A DNA stretch of 64,000 bases. It comes from Rosa chinensis. Taxonomy: Eukaryota > Streptophyta > Magnoliopsida > Rosales > Rosaceae. Numbering within the stretch: the stretch's first letter is position 1; the number at the start of each line of letters is the position of its first letter. This document shows, piece by piece, positions 37,601-48,903 of the stretch. The translations under genes were made by a program, and so were the position numbers. The notes under the pieces are model-generated. The model made no database searches. It saw nothing but the letters and a program-made list of their open reading frames with translations, and had not been told where the DNA came from. The stretch is taken from positions 82,918,347 through 82,982,346 of the forward strand of contig NC_037089.1 of NCBI RefSeq assembly GCF_002994745.2, read 5' to 3'.

Positions 37601-38587
37601 GGAGAAAAGACCCTCCATGAGTGGCGGCTCGTCAGAAAAGTTTGCCGGAAAAGTCGCCGGAAAAATCGCCGGAAAAGTCGATTTGCAATTTTCTTCCAAT
37701 CTCCGTGTCTTCTTCCCCTAGCTTCAAATCTCCACATTTCAAGCCTCAAATAGTCATTTTATTCTCAATGCAAGGTTTCCTACAAATAAAAGGAAATGGA
37801 TTAAAAAAGGTAAAATAGCATGGAAGACAAATCAATTTTCATAATTATGGGGCACAATTGCGTAAGTAATTTGTGACTCAACAGTGGGTAAGTATGTATC
37901 CAAGGGCTTAAAGTCCCTGGCAGTAAAATCCGTGGTACCTTGACCCATCTTCTTTTTCGAGTACAGTACCCAGTACACGGCCTGGAACTCATTTATCGAG
38001 GGTCACCCCATGTCGCAGAGATCCCACATCGCTATCATACTTAACATCTGCCTCCACGCATTTGGTGTCAACTGCCCCGGCGACAGGTTCAGCATCCTGA
38101 GTAGGTACTGCAGGCATCGGAGCAGCGGTAGCGACAACCCTTGATAAAATTGGTTCTCGTGGAGCACCACCCATCCAGGTGGAGGGTTGGAGGCCAACTC
38201 ACCAGGATGTAGGGGTCTAAGCTCCACTTGATTAGGTATTCCCCATCTCTGCCTCATCGAATTGATCTCCTTCATCATCATGCTCCTACCGGGTTCATCA
38301 CAAACGGTCCCGTTTACGAACGTGTATCTTGGCTTTGGTATCCCCTTCGGTATAGCAACGGTAACCTGCACATCCCCAGACTCCGAGCTTCCCTCTTTCT
38401 CCGAGCCACTACTACTACCGGTATTGGCTGACATCATCTCAGTAGAAGACGTTGTATCCTCAGCTCTAGATCTGCCCTGCCCAACGGTCCTTTCCAGGTA
38501 CCGGTCTATATCTACCTTAGCTCGCCTCGCTGAGGCTTGGTGAGAGGATCCCGCACCCCCAGCCTCTGTGTTTGTTCTTGATTTCAT
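34608..38587 (-). pseudogene. Antisense accessory gene of element B (PF04195-like domain plus coiled coil), interrupted
   Basis: The gene reads opposite to gag-pol, from ATG at 38587 leftward. The N-terminal part (194 codons to 38003) has a Ser/Glu-rich region, then GWVVLHENQFYQGLSLPL and SPGQLTPNAWRQML. This pattern resembles the domain Pfam calls putative gypsy type transposon (Transposase_28), found in antisense frames of Tat elements. Past a stop the same protein type continues (FQAVYWVLYSKKK, about 37970), is split by the 1.69-kb element at 36190-37883, and resumes in phase (SQSKKLRNKVF). Later pieces at 36057-35291 include a likely intron near 35910 and a lysine-rich region. The C-terminal part (35066-34608) is a strong heptad coiled coil ending in a KKKTKKKK cluster. 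Function is unknown; nuclear or DNA-binding roles are only suggested by the basic cluster. Several stops and shifts make it a pseudogene. Confidence 0.65.
36190..37883. mobile_element. 1.69-kb solo-LTR-like element, copy 1
   Basis: Begins TGTTAGCATTAAAGCC, ends TGTGACTCAACA, with identical 5-bp duplications GTGGG (36185-36189 and 37884-37888). TG...CA ends with a 5-bp duplication fit a solo LTR of a gypsy-type element. A near-identical copy lies at 43047-44742. Short proline/serine-rich frames inside come from a GGTGGA/GGAGGT-rich stretch and are not credible genes. It disrupts the antisense gene of element B. Confidence 0.85.
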
Positions 38588-38674
38588 TCTAAGCCTACCA
38601 ACTATCCCATTAAGTTATGCACCGGTATCTAGAATCAGAAATAAAGGGCAAAGGAATCAACCTCCCATAACCGG

Positions 38675-38682
38675 TTTATATA
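38675..38682 (-). promoter_or_regulatory. TATA box for the antisense gene of element B
   Basis: On the minus strand the sequence reads CCTATATAAACC about 88-95 bp upstream of the antisense ATG at 38587, a plausible spacing for a plant promoter with a leader of roughly 60 bp. It is independent of the LTR promoter. Confidence 0.5.
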
Positions 38683-38824
38683 GGCTTAAAGTTCGGATCG
38701 CCCCCCACTTCAACTTTAAACCCAGAAATCAAACACAACGCAAATCGCTATCTACAAATCACTACCCAAAATACGTATATCCTTTTCGAATCTATTTACC
38801 AAACCAAATTTTACCATCGCATAC

Positions 38825-39322
38825 TATAGATACCTCTCACTATGCATGGAGGATTTGCTACATCGCCAAGCATAAGTAACACCCTCGTTGGGACACCCAC
38901 AAGCCATAGTGAGGCCCAACCGAGACATGCATCCTGTAGCCCTATGTTCAAGCTACGCTATGGTATCCAGAAATGGCAAATACGTTGTCGGGAAGCCACC
39001 TTCCCGGCCTTGCCAAGTTGCCTTCACAAATATGCTTTCTAGACTAGAATAGTGATTTCTATGTCCCACATCTAAGAAAATGTAATTGAGATGACTTCCT
39101 TCACCTATAAAAGGAACTCTCCTCCCACATAAACATCACTCCATTACACTCATGTAATCCACTTGGGCCGCAAGGCCCAAACACACATAGTACAATATTC
39201 AAGTGGACGTAGTCTCCCGTTACGGCAGAGACGAACCACTATACTTGCTTGTGTGTGTGTGTGTGTGTCTCTCTCTCTCTCTAAAGCTAACTAGAGACCC
39301 CCTCGAATCTCTAATGTTAACA
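38825..39322 (+). repeat. 5' LTR of the non-autonomous element
   Basis: Starts TATAGATACC (the terminal TG mutated to TA) and ends GTTAACA. Contains the TATA box at 39106-39114 and a (GT)n(CT)n run at about 39247-39283. It is followed by TTGGCACTAAAAGCAC, a degenerate primer binding site. Confidence 0.8.
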
Positions 39323-39534
39323 TTGGCACTAAAAGCACTCGGCCTTCCTTGCCTTGTATTCTCAATCAAACCTCGCATCCGCCGCTATCCGTCCTTGGCG
39401 GTAACAAATTTTTTTTTTTTTTGGTTCCCAGTGCTTACAAAGTTGCAAGGTTTCAAGTCAAAACGAAGTCAACGCAACACCAACTCAAAACTTGAGCTCG
39501 GTCAACGCAAACTCAAATTTGGTCAACGCTACAC

Positions 39535-39737
39535 CACTGGCCATCCATCTCTGGCCACAGCTGGACATCCACGGCTAGACAGCCTCCGCTGGCCATCCTC
39601 CGCTAGCCAACCTCCGCTGGCCATCCATCACTGGCTACCCTCCGCTGGACATCCACAGCTAGACAGCCTCAGCTGGACATCCATGGCTAGACACCTCCGC
39701 TGGAAATTCTCCGCCAGACAACCTCCGCTGGCCATCC
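39535..39737 (+). repeat. 14-bp tandem array, left part
   Basis: About 14 imperfect copies of a 14-bp unit close to CATCCTCCGCTGGA. The array stops exactly at the Tekay-like LTR insertion and resumes at 45040. Confidence 0.85.
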
Positions 39738-42700
39738 TGTGAGCCCCCGAAAATTTTACTTAATTTTTTAGAAGGTAATTTTCGCCAATAAGATTTTCGC
39801 AAGGTGATTTAAGTGAAGAAATTGACCTTGGAGATCAATTCAGTGTCGAGACTTCGATTTGGACCTTATAATGTAAGTTTGGGCCAAAATCCTTCGTTTT
39901 GGGCCCAGAAGGTTACAGAAGTTAAGTGAGGCGACAGTTTGTTGAATTTTCGAAGATGATAAATCGAGTTGTAACAAAGTTTTGGATTTTGAGTTTTTAC
40001 AAAATCGAGTTTTGGGCCTAGTACGAAGTCAAGAATTAACTTAGGAGGTTTCCGACGAAAAACAAATAAAAGAAAAGTTACGAGCCTCAAACCGAAAGCA
40101 ATTAGCTAGAAGGGTTTCGTAATTCGTCGCAAGGGCAAAATGGGTATTCCGATCACATTAGTATAAATAGGAAATTGTGAAAACCCTAGCCTCATTTTTT
40201 CTCCTTTCTCCCTTGCAGCCGCGTCCTCCCTTCTCTCTCTCTCCTGACCTCTTGTCCCCTCTTTCTTCTTCTTCCCTATGTAAGCGCCGGAAGCCACCAT
40301 CTCTGGTCACTATCTCGCAAAACTGCCACCACCCATCAAAGCAGCAACAAAATGCGACCTAAACCTAAGAGAAATCGAACTTATGCCTTGACCCGACCTC
40401 TCTCTTCCGCTCTCCTTCTCTCTGCCATCACCGGGAAACCCAACTTCCGGTTACCACCTCACGTCACTGCCACCATCCTTCGAACCAGCTCCCAATTTCG
40501 ATCAAAACCCAAAGGCAGCTACCCCAATTGACGCCAAAAAGTCGCCGTACACACCACCACCGATGGCATCGAGCTCTGCATGCCTTCGTTCTTCAATCTC
40601 CAGTCTGAGACTAGCCAAACCACCACCATATATGGAGTCAGCATCTCTCCCTTGACCAAAACCCCATAACCCCGACCTCCAACTCCGATCAGAGCCGCCG
40701 TACGCCCTGCACGCTCCGCTGGTTCGTGGACCACCATAGCTCCGTCGCTCACGGTCGTCGGAAATCGTCAGGACCTCTCGATTAGGTATTTTTCCGTGGT
40801 TTCTCTCTAGCTGGAGCTTCTGGTGTGAATAGAGTAAACCCTAAATTTTTTTTGTTTGATTTGGAATATGTGAGGTTTTATGGAGTCTGCGAATTTGGGA
40901 TTTCTGGAGAGAAGAAGAAGCTGGGTCAGTTTCGATTGAAATGGGAAATAGGTGCGATGCAGGGTGAAGAGTGTGGTCTCGGCAGAGCTGAAAATGGGTA
41001 AGGAATGCAGGCCTTTGAGTTATGAGTTTGATTGTTGTTTGGCAGTTGGGATTGATTAATTGAGTTGTTGTTCTGCTTTGAGAGATTTTGGAAATCCTGA
41101 GCTTTGGAATCTGGGAGTTTGAAGATTTGGAGAAGAAGAACTGTTGGGTAAATTTCCATTGAAAATGTATTGAGGTAAGGGTCATGAACTCTGTGTTGGA
41201 TATGAATTTGGTTAAGAATTGGATTATTAAACTCGTCCTGCTGCCAGGAATTCGAGTGACTGTTGGTGGGATTGCATCTACGACGAAACTAGTTTCTGTT
41301 TTGGAAAAGAAGAGTGGTAAGGGGACTATGCATTTTGGGATCTAAATGGTTGTGTGCTGTTTGTATTGATAGAAGTTATGGCATTACTATGTAAACAAAA
41401 TGAGATATGGTTATGATGCTTGTGTATTAAATGTTATGTTGGAAACTTGGCATGAATCGGCTTATTAAATAGAAGAGAATTGTCCTGAGAATTAAAAGGA
41501 TGAATTTGTTATCAATGTCGAAATGTAAAATAAGAATGGAATCGGTGGTTTGGTCAAATGCATGAGAAAAGTGGTAAATAAGAATGGACCGGTTTTGGAT
41601 AAGTGAATTAATATGTGGGATGTTCAATTTAAGTTCTGTGAATAGAAATATTCCAAACCTATCATATCCCGAATTTATCGTATAATGAAATTATTCGGGA
41701 ATGGTGGTTGCTATTTATTTGCTTAAGGTTTAAAGGTTAAATAAAATGAGGTCAAACCGGTTGACCGAAATTTTAATATGGGAAGAAGTGTGATCACCAT
41801 ATCCCGAATGAGCTTGCTATGTTAAGTGAATTGTTCGGAAATGGAAATTGTGATTTGTTTTCCTAAAGTAAAAAGGCTAAAGAAATGAAGTCAAAGTGCT
41901 AAGTATAATTACCATATCCCAATCGGTTCAAATGCAATATCCTTTGGATTATTTGGGAATGGATGGTAGATTTTTATGTTAAAGGTTAATTCAATGAACT
42001 TTAAGGAAATTAAGTGAATGCCTTAGGTGCTCGATTGTTTAAGTTAGTGATGTCAAGTTACTTATTGGTTTAATTTTTATTATAAAGGACTCGAGCGTGT
42101 GCACATGAAATTAGAAGGAGTATCGAAAGTCAGAAACGAAACTAAGTTTGTGCGAGCACTCTAATTCCAGGTAGGGTGAGCTGTCCCTTCCTTGTTAGAG
42201 GCTTTTCGGTATATGTGGAATGCTATTCTAAGATAGTATGTTACCTGTAAATACGTTTTTGGTTGTTCATTAGTCGATGCCTCGTGATATCTGTGTTTCC
42301 ATAACTGATATTTGCTGATTACGAAACCGAGGCTAGACTTGTATGTTGAGATACTGTACCCCATTGTATGTTTGTACTTGTGACCTGAAAGTGAATGGGA
42401 CCTAGACGCGTAGATTCCTAGGGATCCCACGGTGTCGATAACCGTGAACCTCCGGAGGGGGCCGTGCTCCTATGTTTGTCGAGGAAAGGTAAGTACAGAC
42501 AGTGAACCAATCATAAGAGACTCAGGGCCTGGAAATGGACACTTTCGCTACTTGTAGTTACAAGGACTACAAAGTAGTTGGCCAGTTCTCGAAGGATGAC
42601 GAACCAGGTCGGTCACCAATTTGTTTGAGTTTAGCCGGCAGGTAAGTATCTCGGAGCTCCAAATTGTGTGAAGCATACTGCATATGCTTTATAAAAGAAA

Positions 42701-45039
42701 TAAATGTTTGTGGTTGCCTCTTTTCTTAAAGCATCTTTTGATAAACGTGCACAATATTATGTAGTAAATATTTTCAAGTATATTATTATTTTCAAACCTA
42801 GCATGGTTGGGTCGGCCCCTACTGGGCATGCGAGAACAAAAGCTCACCCCTACAACAGTGTGCAGGTTTCGAGTATGTGGTCGGAGAGCAAACAGAGGAG
42901 GCACATGGCTCGGCTTGGCGCGATTCTCGTTGACTTTGTTAAAACAGGGTTTTGGTCCCTTATCATCTTTTGAAGTAGCTTGTTGATTTACTTTTTATTT
43001 ATTTCCTATTCGTTTACAAAAATAAATACTCCAGCAGACCCGTAACTGTTAGCATTAAAGCCACCCTCAAGTGCAAGAGGTACAAGTTATAGAATAGGGG
43101 ATTAAGTAAGGATGTCGAACCCACAAAGATTGGTAAATCATTTCCTAGCTAGGGAAAACCTAAGGAAAAACTAGAAGAATATGCAAATGTACAATCACAA
43201 ACAAAGGCTCACAAGTGAACCAAAGTTCATGGTGAATATGTGCAAGATGGTGTGTAGAGAATTGATTTTGATTTTGAGATTGGTTTCTATTCAAATTGAA
43301 ACAATGAAAGCAAGTAATATAAACTAACCTAAACAAAACAAGTTGTTATCAAATGGATGGGAGTTAGGGCATCGGGTTTCACCTTTTGCCTCCCTTGCAA
43401 GCATTAAAGCAATTGAATATGAATGATGCAAAGCTAATTGTCCAACTACCCTCTTAGCATCCGGATAGGACTACTAAGGCTTAAACCCCTTTCATTTTAT
43501 TAACTCTAACCGGATAAGTCTAGAGCTAACTACCTAGAGACAAATTCAATTACCGGATATGTCTCAATCATTTGCCCCTAAATGCATAAAGCTTAGAGTT
43601 TAGGTAACCAAGCAAGCAAACTAATCCTATCTCTAGGTGATTTTATCTCACTACCCTCACATGCACACATGGTGTGCTTTCATGCTCCCTTTTTGCCTAG
43701 AGGTAATCAATCTCTAGGAAAAACTTCATGTCATGACAAACACATAACTCAAATTGATTAGGTCTAAGTAATGCATTCAACTATTGACTTAGCATGTGAG
43801 AATGACAACATGAATTTGCATCAATTTATAAACAAAAGCATCAATCCAAGCAAGTTTGGCTAGGGCTTTCAACCCTAGCCCCAACTAGTTCACTACTCAC
43901 ACATAGCTAGATACACAAGCTTCAACATTCTATTAAACATCAAATACATAAAGAGATGGAGAGTAAAGGGTGACTATTGATGATGCCGGAAGAGGTGGTG
44001 GAGATGGGTCTCCAAGAACATGATGTGGTGGTAGTCACCTCCTTCTCCTTGCTCCAAGCTCTTGATATTGGTAAGAATAGTGAAATTTGAGATCTCTAAG
44101 ATGAGTTGTGGTGTTGAATGGTGGAGGAAATGAAGGTTGTAGTGGTGGAAATGGAGGTTTTAGAGGTGGAGATGGTGGTTTTTGTGGTGGAAATGGTGGT
44201 GTCTTCTCTAGAGAGAAAAATGGATCTTGGATAGGATGAAGATGATTGAATGGAGTCAAGCCTTCTGAATAATTGGTCTTTAGCCTCTTTTTGATCAGCT
44301 AGGTGTGTCATCTTTGGTCCCCAAGTGTGCAAGAGATGCTCTTACACCATTGTCCCCCAAATGGTCCCAAATTGGCAAGGTGATAAAAGGACAAGGTGTA
44401 GGGAGATATTTGAATTCCAAGTGATGGGATATTCTCACCACCATGGTCCTCCTTTGCTGGAGAAAAGACCTTCCATGAGTGGCGGCTCGCCGGAAAAGTT
44501 TGCCGGAAAAGTCGCCGGAAAAGTTCGCCGGAAAAGTCGATTTGCAATTTTCTTCCAATCTCCGTATCTTCTTCCCCTAGCTTCAAATCTCCACATTTCA
44601 AGCCTCAAATAGTCATTTTATTCTCAATGCAATGTTTCCTACAAATAAAAGGAAATGGATTAAAAAGGGTAAAATAGCATGGAAGACAAATCAATTTTCA
44701 TAATTATGGGGCACAATTGCATAAGTAATTTGTGACTCAACAGTAACCCTGGGGCGCGTCTCCCAAGCTTGTAGTTACTTAGTGATTTGTTTTATTTTCC
44801 AAATTTGGCTCCGTTTCCAAGCCCAAAACTTTTAGCCCATTTCAAATTCCGCTTTTGAAAATGTGTTGTTTGGTTGCTAGAACGACTTGTCCAAGAAAGT
44901 GTTTTGTAAACCAACAGTTTGTACCCAAAAGGCCTTGCGATTTCGGGTTGATGAGTTATCGGGATGTTATTTGTGACATGTCGGTTTCTCATTGACTCGA
45001 GGTCGCGGCGCTGTGGGAACCCTCTCTCGGGTCACCACA
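39738..45039 (+). mobile_element. Solo LTR of a Tekay/Del-like chromovirus (with nested 1.69-kb element)
   Basis: Begins TGTGAGCCCCCGAAAATTTT, ends GGGTCACCACA, with identical duplications CATCC (39733-39737 and 45040-45044). Without the nested 1.69-kb element it is about 3.6 kb, a length usual for Tekay/Del LTRs. A TATA box (AGTATAAATAGG, 40160-40171) lies about 420 bp in, followed by a pyrimidine-rich leader. No internal coding domain is present, so LTR-LTR recombination most likely removed it. Frames in 40177-40752 and 40841-41185 are not convincing genes. The family name is inferred from the terminus and length. Confidence 0.7.
43047..44742. mobile_element. 1.69-kb solo-LTR-like element, copy 2
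   Basis: The same termini as copy 1 (TGTTAGCATT...GACTCAACA) with identical duplications GTAAC (43042-43046 and 44743-44747). It matches copy 1 at 36190-37883 along its whole length with scattered single-base differences, in the same orientation. It is inserted in the Tekay-like LTR. Confidence 0.85.
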
Positions 45040-45470
45040 CATCCTCCGTCGGACAACCTCCGCTGGCCATTCTATCCACCGATGGGCAGCCTTCGCTGGT
45101 CATCCATCACTGGCCACCCTCCGCTGGACATCCACGGCTAGACAGCCTCCGTTGGACATCCTCCGCCAGACAACCTCCACTGGACGTCCACCGCTGGACA
45201 TCCTCTGCTAGCCAACCTCCGCTAGCTATCCACTTCTAGTGGACAACCTCAGCTAGCCATCCACCTCCGCTGGACATCCTCTGCTAGCCATCCACCTCCG
45301 CTGGACATCCTCCGCCGGACAACCTTCGCTGGACATCCTCCTCCAGCCAACCTCCGCTGGACATCCTCTGCTAGCCATCCTCCGCTGGCTATCCACCGCT
45401 GGCCAGCCTCCGCTGGTCATCCATAGCTGGCCATCCTCCACTGGACATCCTCCGCTGTCCAACCAAACCA
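45040..45470 (+). repeat. 14-bp tandem array, right part
   Basis: Continuation of the array interrupted at 39737: about 30 imperfect copies of the CATCCTCCGCTGGA-like unit, including variants with GCTAGCCAAC. Its open frames on both strands are by-products of the repeat. Confidence 0.85.
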
Positions 45471-45859
45471 AGGGAGCATCATGCTTGGACAATTCCAACA
45501 TGATTTGGGTACTTACATCAATTCCAACTCCAACTCGCTCCAAATCGGCATAATAATATATATATATGCCATTACATGCTTTCACTACTTTAAGCATGCA
45601 TATAATATATCACACTTGATATGCATTTACATGCTTCCATGATAAACTAATCATGCTTATAACACATGTTATATGTTTTAGTAGCACACCTACTATGCAC
45701 ACATCCTAGTGTAATACTTCAAATGTCATCACAACCCTTAAGCATGCTTGCACTATGCTACTCGTACATGCCATACACATATGCCATGCTTATTTGTTGT
45801 TCATACATTTGTACACTATATGCAAATATCTTGTCTAGCCTCTTGGCCACCATATTTTG
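45471..45859. other. Non-coding interior of the non-autonomous element
   Basis: AT-rich with repeated ATGC-type words (CATGCTT, ATATGC). No gene or terminus was recognised. Confidence 0.4.
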
Positions 45860-46259
45860 TCAAACCCTCCCCACGGGAAAGAGTAAAGGGATCGGTTAAC
45901 ACAACCCATGGCAGCCACTGATCCGGCAGTTAATCCCCGACGCTTAGGTACCAAAGATTAGGTTCGCTACTTAACACAAACTGCTCGTACGCAGCTCCCC
46001 TCATCAAATAATTTTCTGACCATACGGAGGTCTATAACCAGGAGTTGGGGACTCCTTGGAGGGCCAAGCAGGGGCCCACCCGAAAGGGCATAGGTGTTCG
46101 CTATGACCAATTCTAGATGGACGACGTACTTGCACTAATTGTGCTCGAAATATGGCACAAAGCTACGCTTTGGTATCAACCTCGCAAGAAAACCCTCCTT
46201 GACTGGGGACTTCGGGGACTTGTACATACAGCCCAACATAATTAGCGACGGTTAGACTC
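45860..46259 (+). repeat. 3' untranslated block shared with Tat element C, ending in a polypurine tract
   Basis: This block aligns by eye with the reverse complement of 55217-55560 in element C. Shared landmarks are CTGATCCGG, CCATACGGAGGTC versus CCATCCGGAGGTC, GGCCCACCCGAAAGGG versus GAGCCCACCCGAAAGGG, and CCTCCTTGACTGGGGACTT. The purine tract (46201-46220) is followed by TGTACATACA, the exact start of the LTR of element A. This ties the element to the Tat group. Confidence 0.65.
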
Positions 46260-46868
46260 ACGCCTTCGCGGAAACCCCCAAGCTCTCACGCTCTCGCCTT
46301 TGCGGCAACCCCCGAGCTCTCATGCTCTCGCCTAAACGGAAACCCCGAGCTCTCATGCTCTCGCCTTCACGGAAACCCCCGAGCTCTCATGCTCTCGCCT
46401 CAGCGGCAACCCCGAGCTTCCGCTCTAGCCTTCGCGGTAACCCCGGAGCTCTCACGCTCTCGCCTTCGCGGCAACCCCGAGCTCTCATGCTCTCACCTCA
46501 GCGGCAACCCCGAGCTCTCAGGCTCTCTCCTTCGCGGTAAGCCCCAAGATCTCACGCTCTTGCCTCAGCGATTACCCCGAGATTCCGCTCACTCCTTCAC
46601 AGCAACCCCTGAGCTTCCCTCTCAAGCCTTCCCGGCTACTCCGAGCTTCCGCTCACTCCTTCGCGGCAACCCTCGAGGTTCCAGCTCATGCCTTCCAGGC
46701 AACCCCCAAGCTTCTGCTCACACCTTCTGGGCAACCCTCAAGCTTCTTGCTCATGCCTTCCCGGCAACCCCCGATCTTCCTGCTCATACCTTCCCGGCAA
46801 CCCTCAAGCTTCCTGCTCATGCCTTCCCGGCAACCCTCAAGCTTCCCGCTCATGCCTTCCCGGCAACC
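46260..46868 (+). repeat. 33-bp tandem array
   Basis: About 18 imperfect copies of a unit near GCTCTCGCCTTCGCGGCAAC followed by CCCGAGCTCTCAT. The unit length, a multiple of 3, keeps a 327-codon frame open across and beyond the array (46389-47372), which I regard as non-coding. Later units drift to CATGCCTTCCCGGCAACCC. Confidence 0.85.
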
Positions 46869-47398
46869 ATTGACATAATGCACATTAATGGAACATTGAA
46901 TTCTTCTACCATTTGTCATTTGCAACAAATTGAATTCTTTTCGCGTTCCATTAATATGAGTGAAAACCAAACAAACACAAGCGTTCAAGAACTACAAACG
47001 CTTGCCTTCATGGCACTCATGCAACTTAAACCGAGTGTAACCTCGTTCGTTTTTCTTGCGCACATCACGCATTTAGCATATGCAATTCATATATTCACAC
47101 AACCACGTAACCTTGAGTTTATACGTCATAATCGATCGTACTCGGCGCCATTCGCATGTATACTTCAACATGTATCATGCACCTCGTACATTCGTATATG
47201 CCAATGCATATCAATGCAACTCACATTTGTTGCCCCGATACTACAAAGCATTCTACATATGCCCGTTTTTTGTCTCATTGTGAAGGTTAGACGAGTCCCT
47301 TCTTGCTTAAGGAGTTCGAGGACTTGTAGGGGCTCCGTGCCGCCTGGTTACTTATGCTTGATGACTTCATGATTATAACTCCCCAACCAAGAAGCTCC
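46869..47398. other. Non-coding interior before the 3' LTR
   Basis: AT-rich spacer between the 33-bp array and the polypurine tract. Nothing was recognised apart from the frame spilling over from the array. Confidence 0.4.
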
Positions 47399-47413
47399 TT
47401 TTACTTGGGGACT

Positions 47414-47911
47414 TGTAGATACCTCTCACTATGCATGGAGGATTTGCTACATCGCCAAGCATAAGTAACACCCTCTTTGGGACACCGACAAGCCACGGTG
47501 AGGCCCAACCGAGACAAGCACCCCGTAGCCCTATGTTCAAGTTACGCTATGGTATCTGGAAGTGGCAAATACGTCGCCGGGAAGCCATCTTCCCTGCCTT
47601 GCCAAGTTGCCTTCACAAACATGCTTTCTAGACTAGAATAGTGATTTCTACATCCCACATCTAAGAAAATGTAAAGGAGATGGCTTCCTTCACCTATAAA
47701 AGGAACTCTCCTCCCACATAAACATCACTCCATTACACTCATGTAATCCACTTGGGCCGCAAGACCCAAACACACATAGCACAATATTCAAGTGGACGTA
47801 GTCTCCCGCTAAGGCGTAGACGAACCACTATACTTGCTTGTGTGTGTGTGTGTGTCTCTCTCTCTCTCTCTAAAGCTAACTAGAGACCCTCTCGGATCTC
47901 TAACGTTAACA
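47414..47911 (+). repeat. 3' LTR of the non-autonomous element
   Basis: Starts TGTAGATACCTC, ends CGTTAACA, 498 bp, with the same internal landmarks as the 5' LTR, including the TATA region and the GT/CT microsatellite (about 47838-47870). Confidence 0.85.
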
Positions 47912-48394
47912 CATATTGCAAGAAAAATGAATAGACAACAAACACAATCAAACCCTTGCCAAAACCCAGAAACTCGTACCATTTACAAAAGCTCGATCAA
48001 GGAACAAAGTGAAAAACACATACCTAACAACTTAGCTTCAATGGTTACGCCTCTTTTTGCACACCGCCAAGCCCCCATACTCCAGCGACGTCACACTTGT
48101 TAAACACAAATCATGGGTTTTGCAGAGAAATGAAGGCAATAACAACTGAAATAGAGGTAAAAGAGAAGACGAAGCAAACTGTTCCTTTTCCCTCTTAAAT
48201 TCAAGGATAGGCGTATCACAACCGTCAAAGGCTAAACGCCCCCAACCTTCAGATTTGGACATATGTCCCACACACCCTTTCCACTTCCTTCACGGACAAC
48301 TATCAGACAAGTGAGGGGATAGGCATTTATTACCCTCTCGGGAACCCACATGACACGTGGCTCACATGCACACCATAAACACCAAGTGTTAACT
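47912..48394. other. Continuation of element B beyond the nested element
   Basis: Resumes the sequence left at 38824. AT-rich with a short unmatched minus-strand frame (48271-48038). By position it lies between the antisense promoter and the next tandem array of element B. Confidence 0.4.
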
Positions 48395-48735
48395 CATCGG
48401 GTACAAAAGATTCAAGCCCTCATTCAGCTCCACCGGGTGCAAGTGGCTCAAGCCCTAATCCAACCCCATCGGGTATAAGAGACCCAAGCCTTCATCTAGC
48501 CCTATCGGGTACAAGAAGCTTAAGCCCTCATCCAGCCCCTTCGGATACAAGCATTGGGTACAAGAGGCTCAAGCCCTCATCCAGCCCCATCAGGTAAAAG
48601 TGGCTTAAGCCCTCATCCATCCCCATCGAGTATAAGAGTCTCAAGCCTTCATTCAGCCCCACCGCGTACAAGAGGCTCAAGCCCTCCTTCACCCTTATTG
48701 AGCACAAGAGGCTCAAGCCCTCATTTTACCCAACG
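48395..48735 (+). repeat. 37-bp tandem array
   Basis: About nine imperfect copies of a unit near CATCGGGTACAAGAGGCTCA followed by AGCCCTCATCCAGCCCC. Some units are shortened. It occupies the region where element C has its own unrelated array. Confidence 0.8.
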
Positions 48736-48903
48736 GGTACATATCACTGCTACCTGGTTACCTGCAGTGATCCAATTCAAAACCACCCGATCAAGATATT
48801 CTTGAATCAGGAACTTGGGGAACTCCATATAGGCATAGTAAACGACCAAACTTTGTGCCAGAACTTATTCAAGTCCCCACCCAAGAAACATCTTGAACGG
48901 GAA

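Larger units (their letters stand above)
38825..47911 (+). mobile_element. Non-autonomous Tat-related LTR retrotransposon with tandem arrays, no coding region
   Basis: It has 498-bp LTRs at both ends (38825-39322 and 47414-47911), alike by eye at about nine bases in ten. The 3' LTR begins TGTAGATACC directly after a purine-rich tract (TTTTACTTGGGGACT, about 47399-47413). Flanks CATAC (38820-38824) and CATAT (47912-47916) differ by one base. Each LTR has a CCTATAAAAGGAA TATA box (39104-39116 in the first). The interior lacks gag, protease, RT, RNase H and integrase. It holds a 14-bp tandem array, a 33-bp tandem array and a block related to the 3' untranslated region of element C. Removing the Tekay-like insertion leaves about 3.8 kb. 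It would depend on a Tat helper for replication. Confidence 0.75.

Noticed and set aside
40177..41185. Open frames in the Tekay-like LTR suggesting a gene
   Set aside because: The sequence is the pyrimidine-rich leader of the LTR transcript; frames on both strands lack family motifs.
46389..47372. 327-codon open frame on the plus strand
   Set aside because: Most of it is the 33-bp GC-rich tandem array, whose length keeps all three frames open; the rest is low-complexity overflow without any family motif.
39535..48735. Regularly repeated short units resembling a CRISPR array
   Set aside because: The units are directly adjacent with no unique spacers, imperfect, and in a plant genome within LTR elements; they are tandem repeats.
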